NCBI GenBank assembly: GCA_002494725.1
Contig: DACG01000012.1
Coordinates: 1-64,000, forward strand
Length of the DNA stretch: 64,000 nucleotides
Reading direction: 5' to 3'
Source of the DNA: Geoglobus sp. UBA235
Lineage (GTDB): Archaea; Halobacteriota; Archaeoglobi; Archaeoglobales; Archaeoglobaceae
Below are positions 7,353 to 16,178 of this stretch, piece after piece. The notes under the pieces are model-generated. The model had not been told where the DNA came from. It saw nothing but the letters and a program-made list of their open reading frames with translations, and did not search any database. Made by a program: the position numbers and the translations under genes. Numbering within the stretch: position 1 is the stretch's first letter; every line of letters begins with the position of its first letter.

Positions 7353-8744
7353 TTAACCTGAAGACAGGCCGAATTCATCATGAAGGACTCTGACAGCCTT
7401 CCTTCCCTCATCCCGCCTCACAACAAGGCTGACATTGTACTCGCTGCAGCTCTGGCTTATCATTACAACATTTATTCTGTTTCTCCCAAGAGCCGAGAAT
7501 ATTCTTCCGGCCACTCCTGGAGTTCCGGCCATTCCAGCTCCAACCGCACTTATAACTGCGATGTTCTCAATCTTGCTTATCCTTCCAGCACCATTTACGG
7601 TCTCCTCAAGTGCCTTCACAGCTCTGCTGATGTCTGCCTCATCCACAACAATCGATAGATTCAGCTCAGAGGAACTCTGGGAGACCATGATAACATGAAC
7701 CTTGTTTTCGGCAAGCTTTCTGAACACATCCGCCATGACTTCTGCAAAATCGAAGCCAGCCCCGCTTATGTTCAGGATGGCCACCTTCTCTATGAGGCTT
7801 ATCGCCTTGACTATGTCCTTCGTCGATCTTATGCTCTCCCTTATAACAGTTCCCTCAGCATCCGGATTGAATGTGTTCTTGATCCTGACAGGTATTCTCT
7901 TTTTCATAACGGGTTCGAGAGCCTTGGGATGGAGGATCTTCGCTCCAAAGTGTGAAAGCTCCATTGCCTCCTGATAGCTTATCTCGCTGATCAGTCTCGC
8001 CTCAGGCACTATCTTTGGATCTGTGGTCATGACCCCATCGACTTCCTTCCAGAGCCAGACCTCATCAGCGTTTAGAGCTGAGGCTATGAGTGTTGCGGTC
8101 AGATCACTTCCTCCTCTGCCAAGAGTTGTTATTGTACCATTTTTTGTGACCCCTGTAAAACCGGCAACAACCGGAACCGTTTTTTTCAATGAAATCAATG
8201 GTTCAAGTCTGCTCTTTATTGTTCCATAAACCTCAGGAAGAGGTCTGGCTCTTCCAAAAGAGTCGTCAGTGATTATCCCCGCATCTCCCCCTTCCAGAGC
8301 CAGACTGTCAACTCCGGATGAAAGAAGGGCAGCGGAGAGGATTGGGGCAGATAATCTTTCTCCAAAGGATAGAATGTAATCCAGACTCCTTGGTGTGAGC
8401 TCACCTAAGTAGTTTATCCCAAGCAGAACCTTCTCAAGCTCATCAAGGAGCTTGTCTATTTTTGAGAGAACCTTTGATTTTATCTCATCATTTCTGACAG
8501 CCTCATTCACAGCATCATAATGCTTTTTCATCATTTCAGCTATAAACAGCTTGATAAATCCGGCGGAAGGTTCATTGCAGCACTTTCTGGCTGCGTGAAG
8601 AAGAGAATCGGTAACACCATACATTGCGGACGTGACAACTATGATCTCATTTCCGTTTGAAAATTTCTTTACCAAATTCGCACAGTGAAGAATGCTCCTT
8701 CCATCCTTGACGCTTGCTCCCCCAAACTTCATTACAAGCCTCAT
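7353..8744 (-). CDS. lysC: Aspartate kinase
   Basis: Aspartokinase catalyses the first step from aspartate to threonine, methionine and lysine. The protein is 463 residues from the chosen start, with the amino-acid kinase core opening VMKFGGASV, TLGRGGSD and VDGVMTTDP segments, and two C-terminal ACT domains (about residues 310-463) for feedback control by end products. The longer open frame reaches 8798, but a TATA box (tataaaaga on the minus strand, about 8776-8784) lies inside that extension and about 30 nt before ATG 8744, so the shorter start is preferred. Confidence 0.92.
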   Translation of the reverse strand: MRLVMKFGGASVKDGRSILHCANLVKKFSNGNEIIVVTSAMYGVTDSLLHAARKCCNEPSAGFIKLFIAEMMKKHYDAVNEAVRNDEIKSKVLSKIDKLLDELEKVLLGINYLGELTPRSLDYILSFGERLSAPILSAALLSSGVDSLALEGGDAGIITDDSFGRARPLPEVYGTIKSRLEPLISLKKTVPVVAGFTGVTKNGTITTLGRGGSDLTATLIASALNADEVWLWKEVDGVMTTDPKIVPEARLISEISYQEAMELSHFGAKILHPKALEPVMKKRIPVRIKNTFNPDAEGTVIRESIRSTKDIVKAISLIEKVAILNISGAGFDFAEVMADVFRKLAENKVHVIMVSQSSSELNLSIVVDEADISRAVKALEETVNGAGRISKIENIAVISAVGAGMAGTPGVAGRIFSALGRNRINVVMISQSCSEYNVSLVVRRDEGRKAVRVLHDEFGLSSG

Positions 8745-8843
8745 CCAATCCACTGAAGTTTGTATGAGTTTATAATCTTTTATATTTCCCCTAATCAAAA
8801 ACTCATGGGAAAAATTTATTGCTGACAGAACAAATTAACAAAT

Positions 8844-8975
8844 GTGAAGAAGTACTGGTGCTGGAAATGGAAATTTGTAATCCCAGAATACATGTGCACG
8901 AGAGACCTATGTAAGTTTTATGTTATGAGAGGCGGTTTCTGCATTCCCGTTGATCTCAGCAAAACTGAAAGATAA
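8844..8975 (+). CDS. Small cysteine-containing protein (43 residues), unrecognised
   Basis: A 43-codon frame starting GTG 8844 and ending TAA 8973-8975. It is aromatic and basic at the start (KKYWCWKWKF) and carries Cys6, Cys18, Cys23 and Cys33. A TATA-like aaaaatttatt lies about 8810-8820, 25-30 nt before the GTG, which fits a leaderless message. It sits alone in the 338-bp gap between two genes. Four cysteines could bind a metal or cluster. I do not recognise it; composition and promoter position are the only support. Confidence 0.5.
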   Translation: MKKYWCWKWKFVIPEYMCTRDLCKFYVMRGGFCIPVDLSKTER

Positions 8976-9082
8976 ATTTTTAAAAAAATTATTTATAATT
9001 TGTTTTCAAAAATAAATGTCAAAATCGCCAATTTTAAGTACCATTTCAAACAATTAAATGTTACAGTAGGTTCGGGAGAGAG

Positions 9083-10465
9083 ATGATATCTCTGATCAAC
9101 CCCTCTTCAAATGTTGAAACGGCAAGGAAAATAAGGTTCTTCACACCACCCCTGGGTCTTGCATACTTAGCCGGAGCTCTTGTCAGCGAAGGCTTCAGGG
9201 TTCAGATCATAGACAATGCAGTTGAAAATCTCACGGCAGATGAGCTGGTAAAGGAGGTAAAGGACTCTGATGTGGTCGGGATTACCTCAACAACACCATC
9301 CTTCAACACAGCACTGAAATATGCCAGACTGATAAAATCGAAAATGCCAGAAACCTTTGTCGTTCTGGGTGGAGTTCATGCCTCGTTCATGCCTGTGGAT
9401 GCAGTTAAAGGGGGAGCAGATGCCGTGTGCATTGGGGAGGGTGAGAGGACAATCGTTGAGCTCGCCGATTGTGTGGAAAGAGGTAAAAGCGTTTCGAAGA
9501 TAAAGGGTATCTGTTACAGAGATGGGAAGAGAATAAGATTCACAGAAAAAAGGGGTTTTGAGGAGAATCTTGATCAGCTACCACTGCCAGCTTACAATCT
9601 CCTTCCAATGGAAAAATACAGCGTTGTTGGGAGGAAACTTGAGTACTTTCCAGTTATAAGCTCCAGGGGGTGCCCTTTTGGATGCATATACTGCGTGACC
9701 TCCCGTTTCATGGGGAGGAGGTTCAGAGCAAAGAGTGCTGCAGCTGTTGGAGAGGAGATTCAGTGGCTCTGCGATGAGTTCGGAACGAGGCAGATTGCGT
9801 TCAGCGATGACACGTTCACACTCAGCAGAAAGAGGGTTCTGGATATATGCAGGGAAATACGGGAGAGGGGGCTTGATCTTAAATGGAGCTGCTCATCAAG
9901 AGTTGATACGGTGGACAGGGAGCTTTCAGCAGCGATGGCAGAGACTGGATGTACACTCGTCTATTTCGGCGTTGAATCTGCAAGTGAGAACGTTCTGAGG
10001 TTTTACAGGAAGAGAATAAACATGCAGAAAACAAGAGACGCCATAAAGATGGTGAGAAGGGATGGGATATACACTGCATGTTCGTTCATACTGGGTGCCC
10101 CAATGGAGACTGAGGATGAGATGATGTGGACAATTGAAACAGCAATCAGACTGAATCCCGACTATGCTCAGTTCTCAGTCCTCACACCATATCCTGGAAC
10201 AGAGCTCTACGAGATTGCGAGAAAAAATAAGTGGCTCCTAACCGAGAACTTTGATGACTACACAGCGGGAAAGCCCGTTCTGAAGAATCTCCACCTGCCT
10301 CCTGAAAGAATATATGAGATCCTTAAATACGCGTACAGGAGATTCTATCTCAGACCGAAGTACATTCTAAAAAGAGTTCTTTCAAAAGATCTCTTCTTTG
10401 TTTCGGGGCTTTTGAGAACATTTTTAAGCAAAAAGATGACCGGAATATTCGGGGAGGAGGAATAA
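9083..10465 (+). CDS. B12-binding-domain radical SAM protein
   Basis: A 460-residue protein with an N-terminal cobalamin-binding-type Rossmann domain (residues 1-140; PPLGLAYLAGAL, VVGITSTTPS, VVLGGVHAS) followed by a radical SAM domain. Cys197, Cys201 and Cys204 (GCPFGCIYC) form the CxxxCxxC motif that holds the [4Fe-4S] cluster cleaving SAM. The architecture resembles BchE-like methylase/cyclase enzymes; the substrate is unknown. GGGAGAG precedes ATG 9083. No neighbouring gene suggests a pathway. Confidence 0.88.
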   Translation: MISLINPSSNVETARKIRFFTPPLGLAYLAGALVSEGFRVQIIDNAVENLTADELVKEVKDSDVVGITSTTPSFNTALKYARLIKSKMPETFVVLGGVHASFMPVDAVKGGADAVCIGEGERTIVELADCVERGKSVSKIKGICYRDGKRIRFTEKRGFEENLDQLPLPAYNLLPMEKYSVVGRKLEYFPVISSRGCPFGCIYCVTSRFMGRRFRAKSAAAVGEEIQWLCDEFGTRQIAFSDDTFTLSRKRVLDICREIRERGLDLKWSCSSRVDTVDRELSAAMAETGCTLVYFGVESASENVLRFYRKRINMQKTRDAIKMVRRDGIYTACSFILGAPMETEDEMMWTIETAIRLNPDYAQFSVLTPYPGTELYEIARKNKWLLTENFDDYTAGKPVLKNLHLPPERIYEILKYAYRRFYLRPKYILKRVLSKDLFFVSGLLRTFLSKKMTGIFGEEE

Positions 10466-10514
10466 ATTTATAATCTATAACTGATTCTGCTTATCCGTAT
10501 TCTCGGTGATGCTC

Positions 10515-11078
10515 ATGTACGGGAGAATAAAGGTCAGAGATACTGTTAGAGTACCCCCCGATAAGCTCGGAGAAAATCTGGATGAAATAATTGAGGAGCT
10601 GCTCTGGGAAAATTTCGAGGGCAGAATTGACAAGGAGTACGGGATGATCGTCTGCATTGAGAGCATAGAGGAGATTGGGGAGGGAAAGATAATCGAGGGA
10701 GATGGAGGAATATACTTTGATGTTGTTTTCAATGCCATAACCTTCAAACCTGTCATGCAGGAGGTTGTTGAGGGCGTGGTCAGTGAGATTGTTGAGTTTG
10801 GAGCTTTTGTCTCTCTCGGACCTCTTGATGGACTTTTGCACATGAGCCAGATAACTGACGATTATCTGAATTACGATGAAAAGAGCAAGAGACTGATTGG
10901 AAAGGAGAGCAGGAGAACAATTGAGGAGGGAGACATAGTCAGGGTGAGAATAGTTGCACTCTCGCTGAGAGAGAAGGAGCCTGAAAAGAGTAAAATTGGT
11001 CTCACCATGCGACAGCCCTGGCTCGGAGCCATGAAATGGATTCAGGAGGATAAGGAGAAGCTGGAGAGTGGTGGCTGA
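10515..11078 (+). CDS. rpo7: RNA polymerase subunit Rpo7 (E')
   Basis: The 187-residue stalk subunit of archaeal RNA polymerase, counterpart of eukaryotic Rpb7. The N-terminal RNP-like domain (residues 1-80) is followed by an S1 RNA-binding domain (EGVVSEIVEFGAFVSLGPLDGLLHMSQI). ATG 10515 is chosen because family members begin M-Y, and GGTGA sits 5 nt upstream; GTG 10506 and ATG 10509 are in frame. It heads a tight cluster with spt4, dephospho-CoA kinase, S24e, S27ae, kae1 and bud32, a conserved archaeal arrangement. Confidence 0.95.
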   Translation: MYGRIKVRDTVRVPPDKLGENLDEIIEELLWENFEGRIDKEYGMIVCIESIEEIGEGKIIEGDGGIYFDVVFNAITFKPVMQEVVEGVVSEIVEFGAFVSLGPLDGLLHMSQITDDYLNYDEKSKRLIGKESRRTIEEGDIVRVRIVALSLREKEPEKSKIGLTMRQPWLGAMKWIQEDKEKLESGG

Positions 11079-11266
11079 TGGTGGAGTACGCTTGCAAAAA
11101 ATGCAGATACATAACAGAAGAGCCGACAATATGCAAGGTCTGTGGAAGCAGGGAATTTACCAAGGAGTGGCACGGGTATGTTGTTGTCATAGACCCTGAG
11201 AAGAGCGAGATTGCAAAGAAGCTGGGTATAAAGTATGCGGGAAAATACGCGCTGATAGTGAGCTGA
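11078..11266 (+). CDS. spt4: Transcription elongation factor Spt4 (RpoE'')
   Basis: A 62-residue zinc-ribbon protein with Cys6, Cys9, Cys19 and Cys22 as ligands. Spt4 pairs with Spt5 on RNA polymerase to raise processivity. Its ATG overlaps the rpo7 stop codon (TGATG), so the two are translationally coupled. Confidence 0.95.
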   Translation: MVEYACKKCRYITEEPTICKVCGSREFTKEWHGYVVVIDPEKSEIAKKLGIKYAGKYALIVS

Positions 11267-11267
11267 G

Positions 11268-11846
11268 ATGCTGAGGGTGAAAGAAAAACAGAGAGACACT
11301 CTCTCAAAGCCAATTGGAAGGCTGTATGAGGGCAATGGCCCAGAACTTGTCAGAGAGATTCAGGAAATACCTCAGGCAGAAATCTTTGTTACAATTGGAG
11401 ATCTCGTAACACTGTACACTTTTCAGGCAGGCTTTGATCCTGATATTGCTGTGATTGACTTCAAAACAGAGCGTTACGGACTTGAGAGAGAGAAAAAGGA
11501 TCTTCTCCGGAAGTTCATAAGAGACTACAGAAAGGTGAATGTCAGAAACCCCCAGGGGCACATAACAGAAGAACTTGTGGAGGCACTGAAAGATGCAGTG
11601 CGTACGGGAAAGACCTGCATAATCGTGGATGGAGAGGAGGATATGGCTGCTCTACCTCTCTCTCTCATTCTTCCAGAAAACAGCCTGATTATCTTTGGGA
11701 TGCCCGGGAGAGGAATAATTGCATACAGAGTGAATGAAGGGGATAAAGTTCTAATATCCAGAATTGTTGAGGAGATGGAGGAAATCGGTGATGATAGAGT
11801 TAAGGAGATGCTGACAGGAGGTGATGATGGTGGAAATACTGATTGA
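11268..11846 (+). CDS. GTP-dependent dephospho-CoA kinase (DUF359)
   Basis: A 192-residue protein of the DUF359 family, shown in Thermococcus to phosphorylate dephospho-CoA with GTP, the last step of archaeal CoA synthesis. It has the conserved opening KPIGRLYEG, IFVTIGDLVTLYTFQAGFDPDIAVID (Asp-rich metal/nucleotide site) and GEEDMAALPLSLILP. It starts at ATG 11268, one base after spt4, and its last 20 nt overlap the S24e gene. The partner adenylyltransferase is at 37.8 kb. Confidence 0.92.
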   Translation: MLRVKEKQRDTLSKPIGRLYEGNGPELVREIQEIPQAEIFVTIGDLVTLYTFQAGFDPDIAVIDFKTERYGLEREKKDLLRKFIRDYRKVNVRNPQGHITEELVEALKDAVRTGKTCIIVDGEEDMAALPLSLILPENSLIIFGMPGRGIIAYRVNEGDKVLISRIVEEMEEIGDDRVKEMLTGGDDGGNTD

Positions 11847-12135
11847 AAAGCAGAAAGACAATCCTCTGCTGAAAAGGAAGGAGGTGTACTTCAGAGTTAG
11901 GTATGAGGACACAAAGGCAACTCCATCAAGAAGGGATGTGAGGGAGAAGCTTTCAGGATTGCTGAATGCTGAGCTCAATAGACTTGTGATCAGATGGATG
12001 AAGCCTGAGTTTGGAAAGATGGAAGCAGAGGGTTATGCTCTGATTTATGACAGTGAGGAGGACATGAAAGCCGTAGAGGAAGATTACATTATCAGAAGGA
12101 ATTTTGGTGAGGAAAAAGAGGAGGGGAGTGAGTAA
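11827..12135 (+). CDS. rps24e: Ribosomal protein S24e
   Basis: A 102-residue small-subunit protein with the S24e core (NPLLKRKEVYFRVRYEDTKATPSRRDVREKL). GGAGGTGA at 11818-11825 dictates ATG 11827 rather than the in-frame GTG 11821 or ATG 11824. Its TAA overlaps the next ATG. Confidence 0.95.
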   Translation: MVEILIEKQKDNPLLKRKEVYFRVRYEDTKATPSRRDVREKLSGLLNAELNRLVIRWMKPEFGKMEAEGYALIYDSEEDMKAVEEDYIIRRNFGEEKEEGSE

Positions 12136-12308
12136 TGCCATCAAATGGGAAGGGAGAGGTACTTGTCTCAAAATTCTACGAAATAAAGGGAGACAAGGTT
12201 GTGAGAAACAGAAAGTTCTGTCCAAGGTGTGGTGAGGGGGTTTTCCTTGCAGAGCACAGGGACAGAAGAACATGCGGGAAATGCGGTTACACTGAATTCA
12301 AGAAATGA
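12135..12308 (+). CDS. rps27ae: Ribosomal protein S27ae
   Basis: A 57-residue small-subunit protein with one zinc ribbon: CPRCG near residue 29 and CGKCG near residue 48, and a C-terminal YTEFKK. ATG 12135 overlaps the S24e stop (TAATG), and the stop overlaps the kae1 start (ATGA). Confidence 0.95.
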   Translation: MPSNGKGEVLVSKFYEIKGDKVVRNRKFCPRCGEGVFLAEHRDRRTCGKCGYTEFKK

Positions 12309-13273
12309 TATCCCTGGGAATTGAGAGCACGGCATGGAATTTCAGCGTTGGAGTCGTCAGTGAAGATGAAGTAATAGCCCTTGAAGGAGATGCGTACATT
12401 CCCAGAGAAGGGGGTATACACCCAAGAGAGGCTGCACAGCACCACTCGGAGGTTGCCGGAAAGGTTCTGGCCAGGATATTTGAGAAGGTAAATCCCGGGG
12501 AGATTGATGCCGTTTCCTTTTCTCAGGGCCCTGGAATGGGGCCTTGTCTCAGAATAGGTGCAACTGTTGCGAGAACCTTGGCTTTGAAGCTTGACAAACC
12601 ACTGATTGGAGTTAATCACTGCTTGGCTCATGTGGAGATTGGTAGATGGCTTACGGGAGCAGAGGATCCTGTAACGCTATACGTTAGCGGCGGAAACAGC
12701 CAGGTGATTGCAAGGAGGGGCGGGAGGTACAGGGTCTTTGGAGAAACTCTCGACATTGGAATTGGAAACGCCATAGACAAATTCGCAAGATACATCTCTC
12801 TTCCACATCCCGGCGGTCCCGAGGTGGAGAGGCTTGCAGAAAGAGGAGAGAGATACATTGAAATGCCGTATGTTGTGAAGGGTATGGACTTTTCCTTCAG
12901 CGGAATTGTCACACACGCGATGAAGCTGTGCGATGAGGGGTACAGAATTGAGGACATTGCGTTCAGCTTTCAGGAAACGGCGTTTGCGATGCTCGTTGAG
13001 GTAACCGAGAGGGCAATGGCATATCTGGGAAAGGAGGAGTGTCTTCTTGTTGGGGGAGTGGGAGCTAACAGTAGACTTCAGGAGATGCTCGGATTGATGT
13101 GCACTGACAGAAATGCAGAGTTCTTTGCCCCACCAAAAAGGTACATGGGTGACAATGGAGCAATGATAGCATATACCGGCCTTCTGATGATGAAGCACGG
13201 AATAAGGACTGAACTGTCGGAGTCGTACGTAAAGCCTGATTTCAGGATTGAGGAGGTTGAGATCCCTTGGTGA
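12305..13273 (+). CDS. kae1: tRNA threonylcarbamoyltransferase Kae1 (KEOPS)
   Basis: A 322-residue ASKHA-fold enzyme, the catalytic subunit of the KEOPS complex. It transfers threonylcarbamoyl from TC-AMP to A37 of ANN-decoding tRNAs. The metal-binding HxxxH is His105/His109 (NHCLAHVE), and GDNGAMIAYTG near the C-terminus supplies the third ligand. ATG 12305 overlaps the S27ae stop. Kae1 and Bud32 are separate genes here, unlike the fused form in some archaea. Confidence 0.95.
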   Translation: MISLGIESTAWNFSVGVVSEDEVIALEGDAYIPREGGIHPREAAQHHSEVAGKVLARIFEKVNPGEIDAVSFSQGPGMGPCLRIGATVARTLALKLDKPLIGVNHCLAHVEIGRWLTGAEDPVTLYVSGGNSQVIARRGGRYRVFGETLDIGIGNAIDKFARYISLPHPGGPEVERLAERGERYIEMPYVVKGMDFSFSGIVTHAMKLCDEGYRIEDIAFSFQETAFAMLVEVTERAMAYLGKEECLLVGGVGANSRLQEMLGLMCTDRNAEFFAPPKRYMGDNGAMIAYTGLLMMKHGIRTELSESYVKPDFRIEEVEIPW

Positions 13274-13860
13274 AGGTGATAATGGGTGGAGAGGCAGAGG
13301 TCAGAATTCACGACAGCTTTGTGGAAAAAATAAGAATCAGGAAGAGATACAGAATCAAAGAACTTGACGACTTTCTCAGAAGAAGAAGAACGATATCAGA
13401 GGCAAGGATAATCTCAAACGCAAGAAAGCATGGGGTTGCAACACCTGTAATACTTGATGTTGATGACTGCAGAATAGTGATGGAGAGGATAGACGGAGAG
13501 CCGGTCAGGGAGATTATGAACAGGGATGTGTCGAGAGAGATCGGGAAAGGTGTTGCAAAGCTCCACTCTGCGGGGATAGTACACGGAGATCTCACCCCAA
13601 TGAACATGATACTGAAAAATGGCAGGATATACTTCATTGATTTCGGGCTCTCCTACTATGATGAGAGGGTTGAGGCCAAGGGAGTGGACATACACGTTTT
13701 TTATGAAGCTCTGAAGGCTGATTTTGATAACTGGGGAGAGCTGTGGGAAGCATTCCTTGAAGGGTACTCTGAATACGGGAAATTCAGCCACGTGCTCGAG
13801 AGATTCAGGGAAATCGAGATGAGAGGGAGGTATGTGGATAAGTCAGAAAACAGATCTTAG
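13270..13860 (+). CDS. bud32: KEOPS kinase/ATPase Bud32
   Basis: An approximately 196-residue RIO-like atypical kinase that works with Kae1, Cgi121 and Pcc1. Catalytic motifs are HGDLTPMNMIL (loop with catalytic Asp) and IDFGLS (DFG); KRYRIKELD and RRRRTISEARII are the Bud32 N-lobe signature. The start is uncertain: TTG 13267, GTG 13270, GTG 13276 and ATG 13282 are all in frame. GTG 13270 overlaps the kae1 stop as GTGA, which suggests coupling. Its end overlaps azlD by 18 bp tail to tail. Confidence 0.93.
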   Translation: MKVIMGGEAEVRIHDSFVEKIRIRKRYRIKELDDFLRRRRTISEARIISNARKHGVATPVILDVDDCRIVMERIDGEPVREIMNRDVSREIGKGVAKLHSAGIVHGDLTPMNMILKNGRIYFIDFGLSYYDERVEAKGVDIHVFYEALKADFDNWGELWEAFLEGYSEYGKFSHVLERFREIEMRGRYVDKSENRS

Positions 13861-14115
13861 AATGTAGAGAGCAGAGATTCCTGCAAGAAACGCCAGCATC
13901 AGATCTCTGTTTTTCCAGGCAACAGCAAAAACAACGATGCCTGCGATGAGGTTATCTGTGCTCCTGACAATATCGGGAAAAACAAGTGATGAAAAGACCG
14001 AGGCTGGAACGTATTTCAGAAACCTGTATTCCCTGATCCTTATGAAAAAGGGTGTCACTCTTGTGAGGTATGTTGCAGCAGCCATTCCCAAAATCAGCAT
14101 CAGCTTCCAGTCCAT
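13843..14115 (-). CDS. azlD: AzlD-family branched-chain amino acid transport protein
   Basis: A 90-residue membrane protein with three hydrophobic segments and the family-typical TYLTRVTPFF near residue 16. AzlD is the small partner of AzlC in branched-chain amino acid export. Its start overlaps the end of azlC by 16 nt. Confidence 0.88.
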   Translation of the reverse strand: MDWKLMLILGMAAATYLTRVTPFFIRIREYRFLKYVPASVFSSLVFPDIVRSTDNLIAGIVVFAVAWKNRDLMLAFLAGISALYILRSVF

Positions 14116-14735
14116 CTTTCCACCACACTTCCAGCAAGCATCCCTGCAAGAGAGGCTATAACCACGGCCATTCCTGTTCCTGCTACAGCAGATATGAGTC
14201 CGGCAACCACGGCAGCTGCAATGTATGAATTCCCCTTAATGTTTGAGACAAGTATCGAGATGAACATCGCAGTAAGACCAAATGGCATCACCTGATAAAA
14301 GCTCTCAGGAACGATTTCACCGAAAATTAAACCAGCCGCCGTGCCTGAGACCCATGAAGAGAGGGATAGAAAATTGAGCTTTATCTGGAATCTGTGATCT
14401 CTTTTTCTCTCAGAAATTCCGAGAGCAAAGGTCTCGTCTGTTATCCCAAATGCCATGACGAGTCTTTTGAGTCTGTTTAATCCCGGATACAGGGAGAACA
14501 TGTAGCTGCACATGAGCAGGTGACGGGAGTTTACAAGCAAAACGGTAAGAACTATCGCAAGAACACCATGGCCTTCCTGAATCATTCTGATGGCTATGAA
14601 CTGGGCCGCTCCGGCAAAAACCATGGCGGACATCAAAACTGAATAGGCTCCGAGAAACTTCGACGCCACCACACCGAACGCCATTGATATGAAGAAGTAG
14701 CTGACCATTACGGGAATGGCTTTTTTAAGTGCCAT
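14100..14735 (-). CDS. azlC: AzlC-family branched-chain amino acid transporter
   Basis: A 211-residue membrane protein with several hydrophobic helices and AzlC hallmarks: VMVSYFFISMAFGVVASKFL at the start, FAGAAQFIAI and LLVNSRHLLM in the middle. With AzlD it would export branched-chain amino acids. It is the first gene of the pair. Confidence 0.9.
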   Translation of the reverse strand: MALKKAIPVMVSYFFISMAFGVVASKFLGAYSVLMSAMVFAGAAQFIAIRMIQEGHGVLAIVLTVLLVNSRHLLMCSYMFSLYPGLNRLKRLVMAFGITDETFALGISERKRDHRFQIKLNFLSLSSWVSGTAAGLIFGEIVPESFYQVMPFGLTAMFISILVSNIKGNSYIAAAVVAGLISAVAGTGMAVVIASLAGMLAGSVVERWTGS

Positions 14736-14768
14736 GAATGGGATCGGTTCCGTGAATTTTTCAAGTTT

Positions 14769-16178
14769 ATGGCAAAGTTTTTCAGCAATCCAGAGATTTC
14801 ACCCTCAATGAAAAAGCTGATGCTTGCACTGCTGCTGATTGCACTGATAACAAGGCTGTATGCCCTTGACAGCAGACCCATAGACCATGATGAAAGCATA
14901 CACGCATACCTGAGTTTCAGACTTCTGAACAACCACGAGTATCGCTATGATCCAGCATATCACGGCCCATTCATCTACTTTTCAACAGCAGGAATTTTTG
15001 GTGTCCTTGGGGACTCCAAATTCACAGCCAGGCTTGTTCCTGTAATATTCTCGCTTGCAGGCATATTCTTTGCAGCAAGGATGAAAAAATTCTACAGCTA
15101 CGCACCTGTTTTTGCACTTATCATGGTTTTCTCACCATCCATCCTCTATTATTCAAGGTACCTGAGAAACGACCTGATAGTTCTTGCATCATTTATCGCA
15201 GTAATCTACTCCTACTTTTCGTACAGACTGGAAAGGAATCCGGCTTACATATATCTGGCTGTCATCTTCTCGGCCATCATGATATCATCGAAGGAAAATG
15301 GATATCTCTATCTCGGCACACTGATCTCTTTCGTGGTCTTCAGAAGGATTTATGAGAGGGATTTTTCACTGGATGTCAGGGCTTTAAAGCATTTCATTCC
15401 CGCATTTCTCATTGGCAGCATCATTTTTGCATCGCTCTATTCAGCAGGATTCTCTGATATGGACGGGCTGAAAAGGGCAACCATCGATTCGTTCAGACAC
15501 TGGTTCACCATGCATGGGCAGAAGGATCACTGGAAGCCAATCTACTATTACGCCAGGCTCATCTTCCAGTATGAGTTTTTACCCCTGGGAATGGTTCTTG
15601 CAGGAATTCCGGAATTTTATGAGAGACTTAAAAACAGAAAGGTTTCGGAATTTGAGCTCTTTGCATTCTACTGGCTCATCACAGCATTTCTGATATACCA
15701 TGTCCTCAGTCACAAGGTTCCGTGGCTTCTCGTTCATTTAACAGCCCCAATGGCATTCTTTGGGAGCATATACGCAAGGTATCTCAGCAGAAAGGAGGGT
15801 GCAGTTGTTTTTGCTGTCCTGTTTGCAGTCACTGCAGGGATGGCAGGTTATCTTGCCTATGTGGACAGCACAAACACGAACCATGATTTGATTTACATTC
15901 AGGCACAGCCAGACATAGAGCTTCTTGCTGAGAGGATAAAGCAATTTAATGGCAGCGTTCTTGTTTTTGTTCCTGGAAACGACTACTGGCCTCTCCCCTG
16001 GTATTTGAGGCATGAAAATGTTGGATTCTCCAGCAGTTATTACGGGGGTTACGATGCAGTTGTCACCTCAGAGGGGCAGGTTGAATCTGTAAAAGAAAAG
16101 GGATACATTCTTGATGGGAAATACACACTCAGGCCTGGACATGACCTGTACTGGCTACATAAGGCCCAGGGCAGTTAA
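14769..16178 (+). CDS. Agl23-like polytopic membrane protein (GT39/TIGR03663 family)
   Basis: A 469-residue multi-helix membrane protein. The start LALLLIALITRLYALDSRP with IDHDESIHAYLSF and YDPAYHGPFIYF is the signature of the flippase-activity-associated Agl23/TIGR03663 family, related to GT39 mannosyltransferases and thought to act in surface glycan assembly; its chemistry is unproven. The acidic HDE near residue 40 matches the metal-binding first loop of GT-C enzymes. The C-terminal soluble part spans about residues 375-469. It converges with and slightly overlaps TBP. Confidence 0.82.
   Translation: MAKFFSNPEISPSMKKLMLALLLIALITRLYALDSRPIDHDESIHAYLSFRLLNNHEYRYDPAYHGPFIYFSTAGIFGVLGDSKFTARLVPVIFSLAGIFFAARMKKFYSYAPVFALIMVFSPSILYYSRYLRNDLIVLASFIAVIYSYFSYRLERNPAYIYLAVIFSAIMISSKENGYLYLGTLISFVVFRRIYERDFSLDVRALKHFIPAFLIGSIIFASLYSAGFSDMDGLKRATIDSFRHWFTMHGQKDHWKPIYYYARLIFQYEFLPLGMVLAGIPEFYERLKNRKVSEFELFAFYWLITAFLIYHVLSHKVPWLLVHLTAPMAFFGSIYARYLSRKEGAVVFAVLFAVTAGMAGYLAYVDSTNTNHDLIYIQAQPDIELLAERIKQFNGSVLVFVPGNDYWPLPWYLRHENVGFSSSYYGGYDAVVTSEGQVESVKEKGYILDGKYTLRPGHDLYWLHKAQGS

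Noticed and set aside
8745..8798. 18-residue N-terminal extension of aspartate kinase
   Set aside because: The TATA element falls inside this segment, and family members start at MKFGG-like sequence.
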